NCBI RefSeq assembly: GCF_019449275.2
Contig: NZ_JAHZQZ020000019.1
Location: 97,134-161,133 of the forward strand
Direction: 5' to 3'
DNA length: 64,000 nt
From: Microbacterium sp. HD4P20
GTDB lineage: Bacteria; Actinomycetota; Actinomycetes; Actinomycetales; Microbacteriaceae
Shown in pieces: positions 31,915-40,191 of the stretch. The stretch's first letter is position 1, and each line of letters begins with the position of its first letter. The notes below the pieces were generated by a model. The model did no database searches. It had not been told where the DNA came from and worked only from the letters and a program-made list of their open reading frames with translations. Made by a program: the position numbers and the translations under genes.

Positions 31915-32029
31915 GTGTCAGTCATGCGCTGACACCGAGGCCGCGGACGCCCGATGCGCCGGCGCTCGAAAGCGCGGAGCCACGGGAGGGCGGCGGATCG
32001 ACGGTCAGCGCGGAATCGGATGCGCTGAC
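31915..32029 (-). promoter_or_regulatory. Attenuator-like leader of the ABC-F gene
   Basis: On the minus strand four segments follow the leader ORF: 1 GTCAGCGC (32022-32029), 2 GCGCTGAC (32004-32011), 3 GTGTCAGCGC (31926-31935) and 4 CTGACAC (31915-31921). Segments 1-2 form an 8-bp hairpin and 3-4 a 7-bp hairpin that ends directly beside the AGGAGG site; 2-3 can pair over 8 bases and exclude both. This is the layout of ribosome-controlled attenuation. Confidence 0.6.
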
Positions 32030-32054
32030 GTCGAGAGTCGACGGAGCAGCGCGA

Positions 32055-32084
32055 TTACAGCGCGGTCGCGTCGATGAGCTTCAA
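32055..32084 (-). CDS. Leader peptide upstream of the ABC-F gene
   Basis: TTG start at 32084, stop TAA at 32055-32057, encoding MKLIDATAL. GAGGAAA lies seven bases before the TTG, which is why I accept so short a frame. A ribosome stalled near its end would cover the region just before segment 1 of the attenuator. Upstream, TATGGT at 32120-32125 may be the -10 element. It overlaps nothing else. Confidence 0.5.
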   Translation of the reverse strand: MKLIDATAL

Positions 32085-32113
32085 CGGATTTCCTCACGTC
32101 GGGAACAAAGCCG

Positions 32114-32150
32114 AGAGACACCATAGCGGATGCCATGGGCGGTTGTCTCT
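32114..32150 (-). terminator. Weak hairpin after the esterase gene
   Basis: AGAGACA and TGTCTCT pair over seven bases around a 23-base loop that contains its own CCATGG palindrome. It lies nine bases beyond the esterase stop and overlaps the presumed promoter of the ABC-F gene. Confidence 0.35.
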
Positions 32151-32158
32151 ACGTCCGC

Positions 32159-32851
32159 TCACGCGGATGGGGGTGCGAGGTCGGCCAGCCGCTTCTCGAG
32201 GAACACCCGCACGTCGGCCAGCTCCTGCTCCGAGACGCTGTGGGTGAGCCCCGGGTAGACGCGTCCGCTCAGATCGGTATGGCGAGGGAGCCATTCGATG
32301 GTGTGCTCCACGAGGAAGGACGGGATCACGTCGTCCTGGGTGCCGCGGCCCCAGAACACCGGCGGCCGCACCTCGGCGAGTTCGGCGTCCCGCGGCAGGG
32401 CCCCGGGCGTCGCGTAGCCCGAGAGGTTCACGGCGAACGCGAACCGGTGAGGGTCCAGGCGCATCGCCTGCAGCGCCACCGCGCCGCCTTGCGAGAAGCC
32501 GAGGAGGCCGACGGCCGTGCGAGTGGGCCCCGGTTCGGAGCCGACCGGCCCGGCCACGGCATCCGTCCAGGCCAGCAGCCGGTGCGCGGACGCCGTCACG
32601 TGGGCGGGATCGCGACCATCCAGATCGTCGATCGCGTACCACGAGTAGCCGGGCGTCGGGAAGGGCGGCGCGAGTGGCGCCCGCACCGCGGCGATGACGA
32701 ACTCCTCCGGCAGGTGCGGCACCAGGGCGAACAGATCGCGCTCGTCGGAGCCGTACCCGTGGAGCAGTACCAGGAGAGGCCGGCCGGCGCGGTCCTCCGC
32801 GGCGGCCGACCACAGGACGGTGTCGGAATCCAGCGGCTGGTGAGAGCTCAC
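32159..32851 (-). CDS. Alpha/beta-hydrolase, phospholipase/carboxylesterase family
   Basis: About 230 residues; of two adjacent GTG codons (32854, 32851) the second has AGGA at better spacing, and a TTG at 32866 is possible. Family marks: LLVLLHGYGSDERDLFALVP oxyanion region, nucleophile elbow LGFSQGGAVAL, acid near GTQDDVIPS and His in GLTHSVSEQEL. The length fits the small esterases of the acyl-protein thioesterase/YpfH type that hydrolyse short-chain esters in the cytoplasm. No signal peptide. Natural substrate unknown. It is head-to-head with no gene; its neighbours lie on the same strand but are separated by spacers. Confidence 0.85.
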   Translation of the reverse strand: MSSHQPLDSDTVLWSAAAEDRAGRPLLVLLHGYGSDERDLFALVPHLPEEFVIAAVRAPLAPPFPTPGYSWYAIDDLDGRDPAHVTASAHRLLAWTDAVAGPVGSEPGPTRTAVGLLGFSQGGAVALQAMRLDPHRFAFAVNLSGYATPGALPRDAELAEVRPPVFWGRGTQDDVIPSFLVEHTIEWLPRHTDLSGRVYPGLTHSVSEQELADVRVFLEKRLADLAPPSA

Positions 32852-32888
32852 CACTCCATCCTGCAATGCCGCACGCGAACGTTGTGCA

Positions 32889-33512
32889 TCAGATCTTGAT
32901 CGGGAACGTGGCGAGGATGCCTATGCCGATGATCGCGACCACGACCGCCAGGCCCAGCAGCACGCGGCCGATCCACGTCCGCACGTCGCGCTGCGACATC
33001 GCCGTCAGGAAGAGGACGAGGGCGAAGAGCACGGTGAGCAGCGAGTAGTTGTCGCCCCGCTGATTGCTCGCAAGCGCCTCTTCGAACTTCGCGTCGGCCC
33101 TCGCCGAGAGCTCGGCGGCCTCGACCTGGCCGGGCGGCACGTACTCCTCACGGGCGAACGGACCGTTCTCCTGCATCCCGTCGGCCTGCCACGCATCGAA
33201 CGCCTCGGCGAAGTGCGGGGTGAACCGGTCCTGGATGTACTGCGCCAGTTCGGTGTCACCGTCGGCGTTCGCGATCACCCACTGTGCGTAGATCGAGAGG
33301 TCGAACTGCTGCGACGCACGCGCCTCTCCCTCGGCGCTCGCCGCCTGGATGCGCGCCCCGGACGCCTCGCTGAACGCGATCGACATCTCGCCGCCCCACT
33401 TGGACGACTCGAAGCCGCACCAGGCGGTCAGCACCGCCGTGATCGACAGCAGGAAGACGCCCACGATGTCCTGGACGCGGCTGAACGTTGTCTGCGGTCC
33501 GTCGTTCGACAT
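32889..33512 (-). CDS. Hypothetical membrane protein, DUF4337-like layout
   Basis: 207 residues from ATG at 33512, with AGAGGAGCG upstream. One helix near the N-terminus (VGVFLLSITAVLTAWCGFES), a long charged extracytoplasmic or cytoplasmic helical domain (about 40-150, rich in Ala, Glu and Gln), then two C-terminal helices (SLLTVLFALVLFLTAMS and IGRVLLGLAVVVAIIGIGIL). This arrangement resembles DUF4337-type proteins, but I cannot confirm the family from sequence alone. Function unknown. It is divergent from the NUDIX-like gene across 96 bases. Confidence 0.7.
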   Translation of the reverse strand: MSNDGPQTTFSRVQDIVGVFLLSITAVLTAWCGFESSKWGGEMSIAFSEASGARIQAASAEGEARASQQFDLSIYAQWVIANADGDTELAQYIQDRFTPHFAEAFDAWQADGMQENGPFAREEYVPPGQVEAAELSARADAKFEEALASNQRGDNYSLLTVLFALVLFLTAMSQRDVRTWIGRVLLGLAVVVAIIGIGILATFPIKI

Positions 33513-33596
33513 GGCGCTCCTCTGAGATCTGTCCGTCAGCGTACCGATCGGCGCCGGTTTGCACGGGGAATCGGTGGCGCGTCGGGTCGGGGAGGG

Positions 33597-33602
33597 TATA
33601 CA
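33597..33602 (+). promoter_or_regulatory. -10-like hexamer before the NUDIX-like gene
   Basis: TATACA six bases before the ATG at 33609. A CAGGAG Shine-Dalgarno overlaps the same stretch, so it could be either a leaderless promoter or simply a ribosome site. Confidence 0.3.
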
Positions 33603-33608
33603 GGAGTC

Positions 33609-34196
33609 ATGTCCGTGCGAACTCCCGACCCCGAACCCTCCGGTGACGAGCCGTTCGGCCCGCCGTCGGGCAACGTCTCGAATCCGGCCTGGCTGAGCGA
33701 CATCGAGCTCGAGGAGGCCCGTCGACGCCTGCCCATGCTCTACGTCGAAGCCGTACCGGTGCGCACCGACGGCATGGGTCAGGTGATCGAGGTCGGCATC
33801 CTGCTGCGCGCCACCCCGCTGGGCGAGATGACCCGGACGATCGTCTCGGGACGCGTGCGCTACGCCGAGACTGTCCGCGATGCGCTGTTCCGGCATCTCG
33901 AGAACGACCTGGGTCCGATGGCCTTCCCGCTGCTGCCCACTGAGCCGACGCCCTTCACCGTGGCCGAGTACTTTCCGATGCCGGGCGTCAGCGCCTTCCA
34001 CGACGACCGGCAGCATGCGGTCTCGCTCGCGTTCGTAGTGCCCGTCACCGGCACGTGCGAGCCGCGGCAGGACGCACTCGAGGTGACGTGGATGTCACCC
34101 CAGGAGGCCGCATCCGATGCGCTCGCCGCCGAGATGGAGGGTGGGCGCGGCACGCTGATCCGCCTTGCTCTCGCGAGCGTCGGCGCGCTGCGCTGA
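33609..34196 (+). CDS. NUDIX-fold protein, DUF4916 type
   Basis: 195 residues from ATG at 33609. After a Pro/Ser-rich head, the core reads NPAWLSDIELEEARRRLPML, YVEAVPVRTDGMGQVIEVGI, SGRVRYAETVRDALFRHLEN and HAVSLAFVVPVTGTCEPRQD, the pattern of actinobacterial DUF4916 proteins placed in the NUDIX superfamily. The full NUDIX box GX5EX7REUXEEXGU is degenerate here: the arginine and the run of glutamates are missing, so hydrolase activity is doubtful. Substrate unknown. It may share a region with the M3 peptidase downstream, but that gene has its own -10 element. Confidence 0.75.
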   Translation: MSVRTPDPEPSGDEPFGPPSGNVSNPAWLSDIELEEARRRLPMLYVEAVPVRTDGMGQVIEVGILLRATPLGEMTRTIVSGRVRYAETVRDALFRHLENDLGPMAFPLLPTEPTPFTVAEYFPMPGVSAFHDDRQHAVSLAFVVPVTGTCEPRQDALEVTWMSPQEAASDALAAEMEGGRGTLIRLALASVGALR

Positions 34197-34246
34197 CGGA
34201 GGAGGTTTCTCGGAGCTACCGGCATCCGTCTGTCGGGTCGTCGCCG

Positions 34247-34252
34247 TAGGCT
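34247..34252 (+). promoter_or_regulatory. -10 element for a leaderless M3 peptidase mRNA
   Basis: TAGGCT, six bases, then the GTG at 34259; the identical hexamer and spacing precede comB at 61180. Confidence 0.5.
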
Positions 34253-34258
34253 CGACCC

Positions 34259-36199
34259 GTGACCATCGAGCCTCTCTCCTTCCCCACCGACGCCGCAGGG
34301 TGGGCGGCCTTCGCCGCCGAGCGTCCCACGGAGCGGATCGCCCGCGTGCGTGAGATCGACGCCCGCCTCACGTCCGAGCCCGACCTGTCGACGGTGGAGC
34401 GGCTCGAGCTGTGGAACGACGCCGAGATCGCGCTGCACGAGGCGCTCAGCGAGGCATATGTGATCAGCGAGGCGCACCCCGACGTCGCGGTGCGGGAGCT
34501 CGCCGAAGAGCAGGTGCAGGCGGTGGAGTCGATCACCTCGCAGCGCCTGCTCGACCGCGACCTGTGGGCGGCGTTCTCCGCAAGATCCGCCGATGGGCTG
34601 GATCAGGATCAAGCCCGGCTGCTCGAACACCTGCTGCGCGATTTCCGTCGCGGCGGGGTGCACCTGCCAGATGCCGAGCGCGAGCGCGTTCGATGGCTGG
34701 CCGAACGCGATACCGAGCTGTCGCTGACCTTCTCACGCAACATCCGTGACGGTCGTCGCGAGGTCGCCGTGCCCCGCGCCGGCCTCGCGGGGATGCCGCA
34801 GGACTTCGTCGATGCGCACCCCGCCGACGACAACGGCATGGTCACGCTGTCGACCGACTACCCCGATCTCATGCCCGTTCGCGAATATGCGACCGATCGC
34901 GCCACCCGCCACGCCCTCATCGGCGCCTACAACGACCTGGCGTGGCCCGAGAACGAGGCCGTGCTCGCCGAACTGCTCGAGGTGCGCGCCGAGCGGGCGT
35001 CGCTGCTGGGCTACGAGGACTGGGCCGACTTCGAGACCGAGACGCGGATGATCGGCAGCGGGGCCGAGATCCGCACGTTCCTGGCGCGGCTGGACGAAGC
35101 ATCCCTCGACGCCGCCCAGACCGAGTACGCCATGCTGCGCGATCGGCTGCGGCGCGATATGCCCACGGCGGAGGAGGTCACGATCGCTGACTTCTGGCAC
35201 CTGCTCAGCGTGGTCAAGGCGGAGCGGTTCGACGTCGACCCGCAGGTGGTGCGCTCCTACTTCCCGTTCGAACGGGTGCTGCCGGGCGTGCTGGAGGTGA
35301 CCGGCCGGCTGCTGCAGGTGCAGTACGAGCCCGTCCATGCGCACGCGTGGCACGAGGACGTGCGCTCGCATGACGTCGTGCGCGACGGCGTGCGACTGGG
35401 CCGCATCCATCTGGATCTTCACCCGCGGGAGGGCAAGTTCAGCCACGCGGCCTGCTTCCCGCTCGCGCCGGGGATCGCCGGGCGGGTCGTTCCCGAGGCC
35501 GCCCTGCTGTGCAACTTCTCGCGGGGCCTGCTCGAGCACGACCAGGTGGTGACGTTCTTCCACGAGTTCGGCCATCTGGTGCACGAGATCCTCGGCGGCC
35601 ATCAGCGCTTCGCCCGGTTCGCCGGTGTGCAGGCGGAGTGGGACTTCGTCGAGGCTCCCAGCCAGCTGCTGGAGGAATGGGCGTGGGACCCGGAGGTGCT
35701 GGCCTCGTTCACGGCCAACGCCGACGGTGAGGCGATCCCCGCCGAGCTCGTGCGCAAGATGCGCACCGCGGATGCGTTCGGGCGTGCCCTCGAGGTGCGG
35801 CGACAGCTGGGTCACGCGAACGTGTCGTACCGCCTGCACGTGAGCCGCCCGGCCGATCTGCAGGCCGAGACGGAGCGGCTCTACGCGTCCAGCAGCCCGG
35901 TGAGACCCCTGCCCGGGCTGCACCCGTACGCGGGCTTCGGCCACCTGACGGGCTACGGTGCGTGCTACTACACCTACCAGTGGAGCCTCGTGATCGCGCG
36001 CGACCTGCTCACCGGCTTCGCGGACGGACTGATGGACGAGACGGATGCCCTGCGCTATCGCCGGCACATCCTCGAGCCGGGCGGATCGCAGGACGCGAAG
36101 GACCTGGTCGAGGGGTTCCTGGGACGCCCCTACTCGTTCGAGGCGTACCGGGAATGGCTCGGGGAGTCGCGTGCGGAATTCGCTGTTCCCCGCACATAG
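34259..36199 (+). CDS. M3 family zinc metallopeptidase
   Basis: 646 residues from GTG at 34259. Zinc site FFHEFGHLVHEI with His435, catalytic Glu436 and His439; the third ligand is the Glu of VEAPSQLLEEWAWDP about 28 residues on. The C-terminal YRLHVSRPADL and HPYAGFGHLTGYGACYYTYQ with its substrate Tyr/His pair are typical of thimet-oligopeptidase-like enzymes (M3A). Normal length, no signal peptide: a cytoplasmic oligopeptidase that finishes protein breakdown. An adjacent -10 hexamer supports independent transcription. Confidence 0.92.
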   Translation: MTIEPLSFPTDAAGWAAFAAERPTERIARVREIDARLTSEPDLSTVERLELWNDAEIALHEALSEAYVISEAHPDVAVRELAEEQVQAVESITSQRLLDRDLWAAFSARSADGLDQDQARLLEHLLRDFRRGGVHLPDAERERVRWLAERDTELSLTFSRNIRDGRREVAVPRAGLAGMPQDFVDAHPADDNGMVTLSTDYPDLMPVREYATDRATRHALIGAYNDLAWPENEAVLAELLEVRAERASLLGYEDWADFETETRMIGSGAEIRTFLARLDEASLDAAQTEYAMLRDRLRRDMPTAEEVTIADFWHLLSVVKAERFDVDPQVVRSYFPFERVLPGVLEVTGRLLQVQYEPVHAHAWHEDVRSHDVVRDGVRLGRIHLDLHPREGKFSHAACFPLAPGIAGRVVPEAALLCNFSRGLLEHDQVVTFFHEFGHLVHEILGGHQRFARFAGVQAEWDFVEAPSQLLEEWAWDPEVLASFTANADGEAIPAELVRKMRTADAFGRALEVRRQLGHANVSYRLHVSRPADLQAETERLYASSSPVRPLPGLHPYAGFGHLTGYGACYYTYQWSLVIARDLLTGFADGLMDETDALRYRRHILEPGGSQDAKDLVEGFLGRPYSFEAYREWLGESRAEFAVPRT

Positions 36200-36380
36200 T
36201 CGGGAAGGGTAAAGTTCGACTACCCGCGTGCAGCCATCCCCGCGACAGGGCCCCTGGTGTCGTCGAGGGATGCGGTCCTCCCTGGTCTCCGTTGCCTTCG
36301 CACCATAGGTGGCCGCCGGCGGGAGCCGTTGGCGCGACCGCGCACGCCGGCACAGCTGACTCAGGAAGCGGAGACACACG

Positions 36381-38165
36381 ATGTCCGACCATGCCGCACC
36401 GGCCGACGACAACCCGACCGACGACACGAGCCCGTTCGACAGCCTCATCGGCGACGCGGGCGTCCCCGTGGCCGACCCGGGCTTCGCCACGACATTCCGC
36501 GGCTACGACAAGGATGACGTCGACGCCGCCGTCGCCGAGCTGACCGCGCGCGTGCGCGCCGCCACCGACGAGATCGCCCAGCTGAAGCAGCATCAGCGGC
36601 GCGCGGGCGCCGCTGTCGCCCAGAGCCGGGCGAAGGCTGAGCGGCTCGAGACCGAGCTCGAGGCCGCTCGCGCGCAGCGCAGTGACGAGGCAGAGCAGCT
36701 GGCAGCCGAGGTGCGGGCCGAACTCGAAGCAGAGGTCGCCGCGGCCGAGGCGCGCCACCGTGACGAGGTCCAACGGCTCGGCGACGAGCTCGAGCGACTC
36801 CGCGCAGACGCCGCGGCGACACGGACCGAAGGCGCCGACGAGGCGGAGCAGCTCAAAGCAGAGCTCGCAGCCGCCCACGCGCGGCTGGCGAACGCCGAGG
36901 CACAGGTGCAGGCGCTGTCGGATGAGCTCTCCGGCGCGACGACCGAAACGCCGAACCGTCACCAGTTCGAAGAGGTGCTGCGCGTCGCCGAAGAGCAGGC
37001 GAGCGTGCTGATCCGCAACGCGAGCGTGCAGGGTGACCGCCTGCTCGAGGCGGCGCGCGAAGAGATCGAGAATCGCCGCAGGTCGGCGCAGGCCGAAGCC
37101 GAGGGCATCATCTCGCAGGCGCAGCACGAGGCGCAGCAGGTGCGGCTGCGGATCGACACCGAACTCACGGCGCACGAGGCCCGCCTCGAACGCGAAGGCG
37201 CCCACGCGGCCGAGAAGCTCTCGCAGGCCGAGCGCGAGGCCGCCGCGATCCGTTCCGAGGCCGAGAAGGGGGCCGCGGCGCTGCGGTCGATGGTCGCCCG
37301 CGAGACGGCGCGCGACCGGTCCGAGGCCGAAGAGGCCGTGCGCGAACTGCGTGTGCGGGCCCTCGAGTTCGAGGCGTCGCTGACCCGTCGGCAGGACGAT
37401 GCCCACCAGGAGTTCCTGGTGCTGCACAACCAGGCCGTCGCGCACGCCGAGCGCATCACGCAGGACGCCAACGAGCAGGTCGCCGCATCGGTGGAGCACG
37501 CTCAGCGCGTGGCCGGCAAGGCAGAGGACTTCGAACGGCTGATGCGGGCGCAGGCCCAGCAGATCGACGCCGACGCCCGCCTCCGCGCCCGCGAGCACCT
37601 CGATCAGGCGAGGGCGAAGGCCGAGCGGATCATGGAACTCGTCACGACCCACTCCCAGGCCGTGCTGCGCGACGCCGAGGACCGCACCCGCCAGCTGCGG
37701 TGGCAGCAGCACCAGCTCACCAGCTTCATGGCCGAGGTCAAGGAGCTCATCCGCCCCGAGGCTCCCCTCGCCGCCGCGGTCGAGGCACCCGGCGATGCCG
37801 ATGAAGCGCCCGACGCGACAGTGGAGGCCGACGCGCCGGCCGATGCCGACGCGCCGGTCGATGCCGACGCGCCGGTCGATGCCGACAGCCGAGCAGAGGA
37901 TGCCGCGCCCGACGCCGGCGCCGACCCGGAGCGGGACGAGGAGACAGGCTCAACGGACGATCCGGAGCAGCAGCCCGAGGGCTCGGAGTCATCGAGCGAC
38001 GAGGCCGGGACCGAAGACGACGGCGACGCCGACGCGGACGAGCCCGAGGACGGTTCGCTCGAGGAGGTCACCGTCGACGACGTGGACGCCGAGCTGGCCG
38101 AACTCGTGGAGGCCGCCGAAGAAGACGGAAAGTCGCACGACGAGGTCGAGCGCACCGAGTCCTGA
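36381..38165 (+). CDS. DivIVA-like coiled-coil scaffold protein
   Basis: 594 residues from ATG at 36381, with GAAGCGGAGA upstream. Residues 32-65 (GFATTFRGYDKDDVDAAVAE) match the DivIVA N-terminal motif FxxxxxGYDxxxVD, which senses membrane curvature. Residues 60-430 are an almost continuous coiled coil rich in Ala, Glu, Arg and Gln. From about 460 the tail is extremely acidic (Asp/Glu/Ala/Pro) and includes DAPVDA repeats. Such proteins recruit cell-wall synthesis or division machinery to poles and septa, comparable to Wag31 or Scy/FilP-type scaffolds. Length and the acidic tail distinguish it from the usual 250-300-residue Wag31, so it is probably a paralogue. Confidence 0.8.
   Translation: MSDHAAPADDNPTDDTSPFDSLIGDAGVPVADPGFATTFRGYDKDDVDAAVAELTARVRAATDEIAQLKQHQRRAGAAVAQSRAKAERLETELEAARAQRSDEAEQLAAEVRAELEAEVAAAEARHRDEVQRLGDELERLRADAAATRTEGADEAEQLKAELAAAHARLANAEAQVQALSDELSGATTETPNRHQFEEVLRVAEEQASVLIRNASVQGDRLLEAAREEIENRRRSAQAEAEGIISQAQHEAQQVRLRIDTELTAHEARLEREGAHAAEKLSQAEREAAAIRSEAEKGAAALRSMVARETARDRSEAEEAVRELRVRALEFEASLTRRQDDAHQEFLVLHNQAVAHAERITQDANEQVAASVEHAQRVAGKAEDFERLMRAQAQQIDADARLRAREHLDQARAKAERIMELVTTHSQAVLRDAEDRTRQLRWQQHQLTSFMAEVKELIRPEAPLAAAVEAPGDADEAPDATVEADAPADADAPVDADAPVDADSRAEDAAPDAGADPERDEETGSTDDPEQQPEGSESSSDEAGTEDDGDADADEPEDGSLEEVTVDDVDAELAELVEAAEEDGKSHDEVERTES
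37827..37880 (+). repeat. Three 18-bp in-frame repeats in the scaffold gene
   Basis: Units at 37827-37844, 37845-37862 and 37863-37880 encode ADAPADADAPVDADAPVD. The DNA is nearly identical between copies, consistent with recent slippage in the acidic tail. Confidence 0.8.
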
Positions 38166-38186
38166 GCCGGCGCCCGAGGCCGCCCG

Positions 38187-39260
38187 CTACGACGTGGCGG
38201 TGGTCTCGCGGGCGATCGCGGCGAGGAACGCGTCGATGTCGTTCTCGGAGGTGTCGAAGCTGCACATCCAGCGCACCTCGTTCTTCGAGGCATCCCAGTC
38301 GTAGAACCGGAACGACTCGCGCAGCCGGTCGGCCACCCCGTCGGGCAGGGTCGCGAACACGCCGTTGGACTGCGTGGGCTGCGTGAAGGCGACGCCGCGG
38401 ATCGACCCGTCGGAGATGCCGGCCTCGACTCCTGCCCGCAGGCGCTGCGCCATCGCGTTGGAGTGCGACGCGTTGCGCAGCCACAGGTCGTCGTCCAGCA
38501 GCGCGATCAGCTGAGCCGAGACGAACCGCATCTTCGACGCCAGCTGCATGTCGAGCTTGCGCAGGAACTTCAGGCCGGTCGAGGCCTCCGGGTTCAGCAC
38601 CACGACCGCCTCGCCGAGCATCGCGCCGTTCTTGGTGCCGCCGAAGCTCAGCACGTCGACTCCGGCGTCGCGCGTGAAGGCGCGGAAGGGCACGCCGAGG
38701 GATGCCGCGGCGTTGGAGAGCCGCGAACCGTCCATGTGCACGCGCATGCCCCGCTCGTGGGCGTGGTCGGCGATCGCCGTGACCTCGTCCACGGTGTACA
38801 GCGTGCCGAGCTCCGTCGACTGCGTGATCGACACGGCGAGCGGCTGGGCGCGATGCTCGTCGCCCCAGCCCCATGCCTCGCGATCGATCAGCTCGGGAGT
38901 GAGCTTGCCGTCGTCGGTCGGCACGGTCAGCAGCTTGATGCCGGCCACCCGCTCGGGGGCTCCGCCCTCGTCGACGTTGATGTGCGCGGTGCCGGCCGCG
39001 ATCACGGCGCCCCACCGCGGCAGCATCGACTGCAGGCCCACGACGTTGGCTCCGGTGCCGTTGAACACGGGGAAGGCTTCGACGCCCTCGCCGAAGTGAC
39101 GCGCGAAGACCGCCTGCAGCCGCTCGGTGTAGATGTCGTCGCCGTACGCGACCTGGTGGCCGTCGTTGGCGGCGGCGATGGCCGCGAGCACCTCGGGGTG
39201 GATGCCGGAGTAGTTGTCGGAGGCGAAACCGCGAAGGTTCGGGTCGTGGAGTGTGGTCAC
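38187..39260 (-). CDS. Low-specificity threonine aldolase (beta-eliminating lyase fold)
   Basis: 357 residues from GTG at 39260. PLP fold-type I: RGFASDNYSGIHPEVLAAIA at the start, VFNGTGANVVGLQSMLPRWG binding the phosphate, RVHMDGSRLSNAAASLGVPF and the PLP lysine in SFGGTKNGAMLGEA. The enzyme splits L-threonine or allo-threonine to glycine and acetaldehyde. Full family length. A TAGATT sits eight bases before the GTG. It converges on the scaffold gene with 21 bases between stops. Confidence 0.9.
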   Translation of the reverse strand: MTTLHDPNLRGFASDNYSGIHPEVLAAIAAANDGHQVAYGDDIYTERLQAVFARHFGEGVEAFPVFNGTGANVVGLQSMLPRWGAVIAAGTAHINVDEGGAPERVAGIKLLTVPTDDGKLTPELIDREAWGWGDEHRAQPLAVSITQSTELGTLYTVDEVTAIADHAHERGMRVHMDGSRLSNAAASLGVPFRAFTRDAGVDVLSFGGTKNGAMLGEAVVVLNPEASTGLKFLRKLDMQLASKMRFVSAQLIALLDDDLWLRNASHSNAMAQRLRAGVEAGISDGSIRGVAFTQPTQSNGVFATLPDGVADRLRESFRFYDWDASKNEVRWMCSFDTSENDIDAFLAAIARETTATS

Positions 39261-39311
39261 GGGGGTCCAATCTAGTTCGGCGGGCGTTCTTCAGCCGCCG
39301 CGACGGTGGGG

Positions 39312-40013
39312 TCAGAGTGACCGGTCGGTGAGCTCGACGACGGTGTCGTTGATGTCGTCGGCCGCCGAGGCGAAGAGGTCGGCGAATCCCTGCGCGAGGG
39401 CATCCTCGAGTCCGGACAGGCTCTTGACGCGGAAGATGACGGATGCCGCACGCAGCGGCTGCTCGGCATCCCGTGCCGCTTTCGCGAAGCCCTGTGCGAC
39501 CGCTCGCGCCCACGCCTCTGTCGCGGCCTTGACCGCGGCGTAGTTCGCGCCGCCGGCGAGCGGACGTGTCACCGCGGTCGACGACACCACCGCCAGCCGT
39601 CCGGCATCCGACGCGCGCAGATCCGCGTCGAACGCACGGCTGACGTGGCGAAGCGCCGTGAACGAGCGCTCGAGCACGCGGAAGTCCTCGTCGATCTGCC
39701 CGGCGAGCCCGCCGCCTCCGCGCCAGCCGCCCACGAGGTGCAGCACGCCGTCGACCGGGCCCGCACCCGCGTGCACCCGTTCGGCGAGTGCCGCGACCGC
39801 CGCTTCGTCGGTGAGATCGCACACCTCGAGGCGCACCTCGTCGCGGCCCTGATCGGCCAGCTGCTCGTTGAGGGAGCGGATCGCGTCGAAGCGCGCCTCG
39901 TCACGACCCACCGCCACGACGCGGGCGCCGCCGCCGGCGAGGACGCGCGCGGCCGCCAGCCCGGAGGCGCTTGTCGCACCCGCCAGCAGCACCGTTCTGC
40001 CGGTCACGCTCAT
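39312..40013 (-). CDS. Short-chain dehydrogenase/reductase
   Basis: 233 residues from ATG at 40013, with GAGGAG upstream. The Rossmann motif is TVLLAGATSASGLAAARVLA, a variant of TGxxxGxG. The catalytic segment has Ser-Ser (LAVVSSTAVTRPLAGGANYA) followed by Tyr-x-x-x-Lys as YAAVKAA. NNAG is replaced by VGGW (HLVGGWRGGG). Substrate unknown; a GNAT- or sugar-related role cannot be inferred. The upstream 170 bases hold palindrome C and gene-tail repeats. Confidence 0.85.
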   Translation of the reverse strand: MSVTGRTVLLAGATSASGLAAARVLAGGGARVVAVGRDEARFDAIRSLNEQLADQGRDEVRLEVCDLTDEAAVAALAERVHAGAGPVDGVLHLVGGWRGGGGLAGQIDEDFRVLERSFTALRHVSRAFDADLRASDAGRLAVVSSTAVTRPLAGGANYAAVKAATEAWARAVAQGFAKAARDAEQPLRAASVIFRVKSLSGLEDALAQGFADLFASAADDINDTVVELTDRSL

Positions 40014-40035
40014 GCTTCTCCTCGCCCCCTCTTGC

Positions 40036-40117
40036 GTCGAATACGTATCACCTCGCCGAACGACCACGCTACCGGCGTCGGGAGCATGCGTGCTCGGCGA
40101 GGACGCACGGTCTCGAC
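40036..40117 (-). repeat. 82-bp palindromic element, copy C
   Basis: Left arm 40036-40059 (GTCGAATACGTATCACCTCG...) and right arm 40094-40117. The left arm is close to copies A and B, but the right arm and loop have diverged (17 of 24 arm pairs) and match the repeat unit of the 60299-61144 array. Same orientation relative to flanking genes as A and B. Confidence 0.8.
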
Positions 40118-40123
40118 GCATGT

Positions 40124-40191
40124 GGAACGGGCTCCGGCGTGGAGCGGGCTCCGGCGTGGAGCGGGCTCCGGCGTGGAGCGGGCTCAGGCGT
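40124..40191 (-). repeat. Four 17-bp repeats copying the DUF6421 gene end
   Basis: Units GGARCGGGCTCMGGCGT at 40124-40140, 40141-40157, 40158-40174 and 40175-40191. The last one contains the TGA stop (40184-40186); in the other three TGA is replaced by GGA. The array starts seven bases after palindrome C. Confidence 0.9.

Noticed and set aside
33609..34196. Active NUDIX hydrolase
   Set aside because: The fold is recognisable but the NUDIX box lacks the conserved Arg and Glu run, so I call only a NUDIX-like protein.
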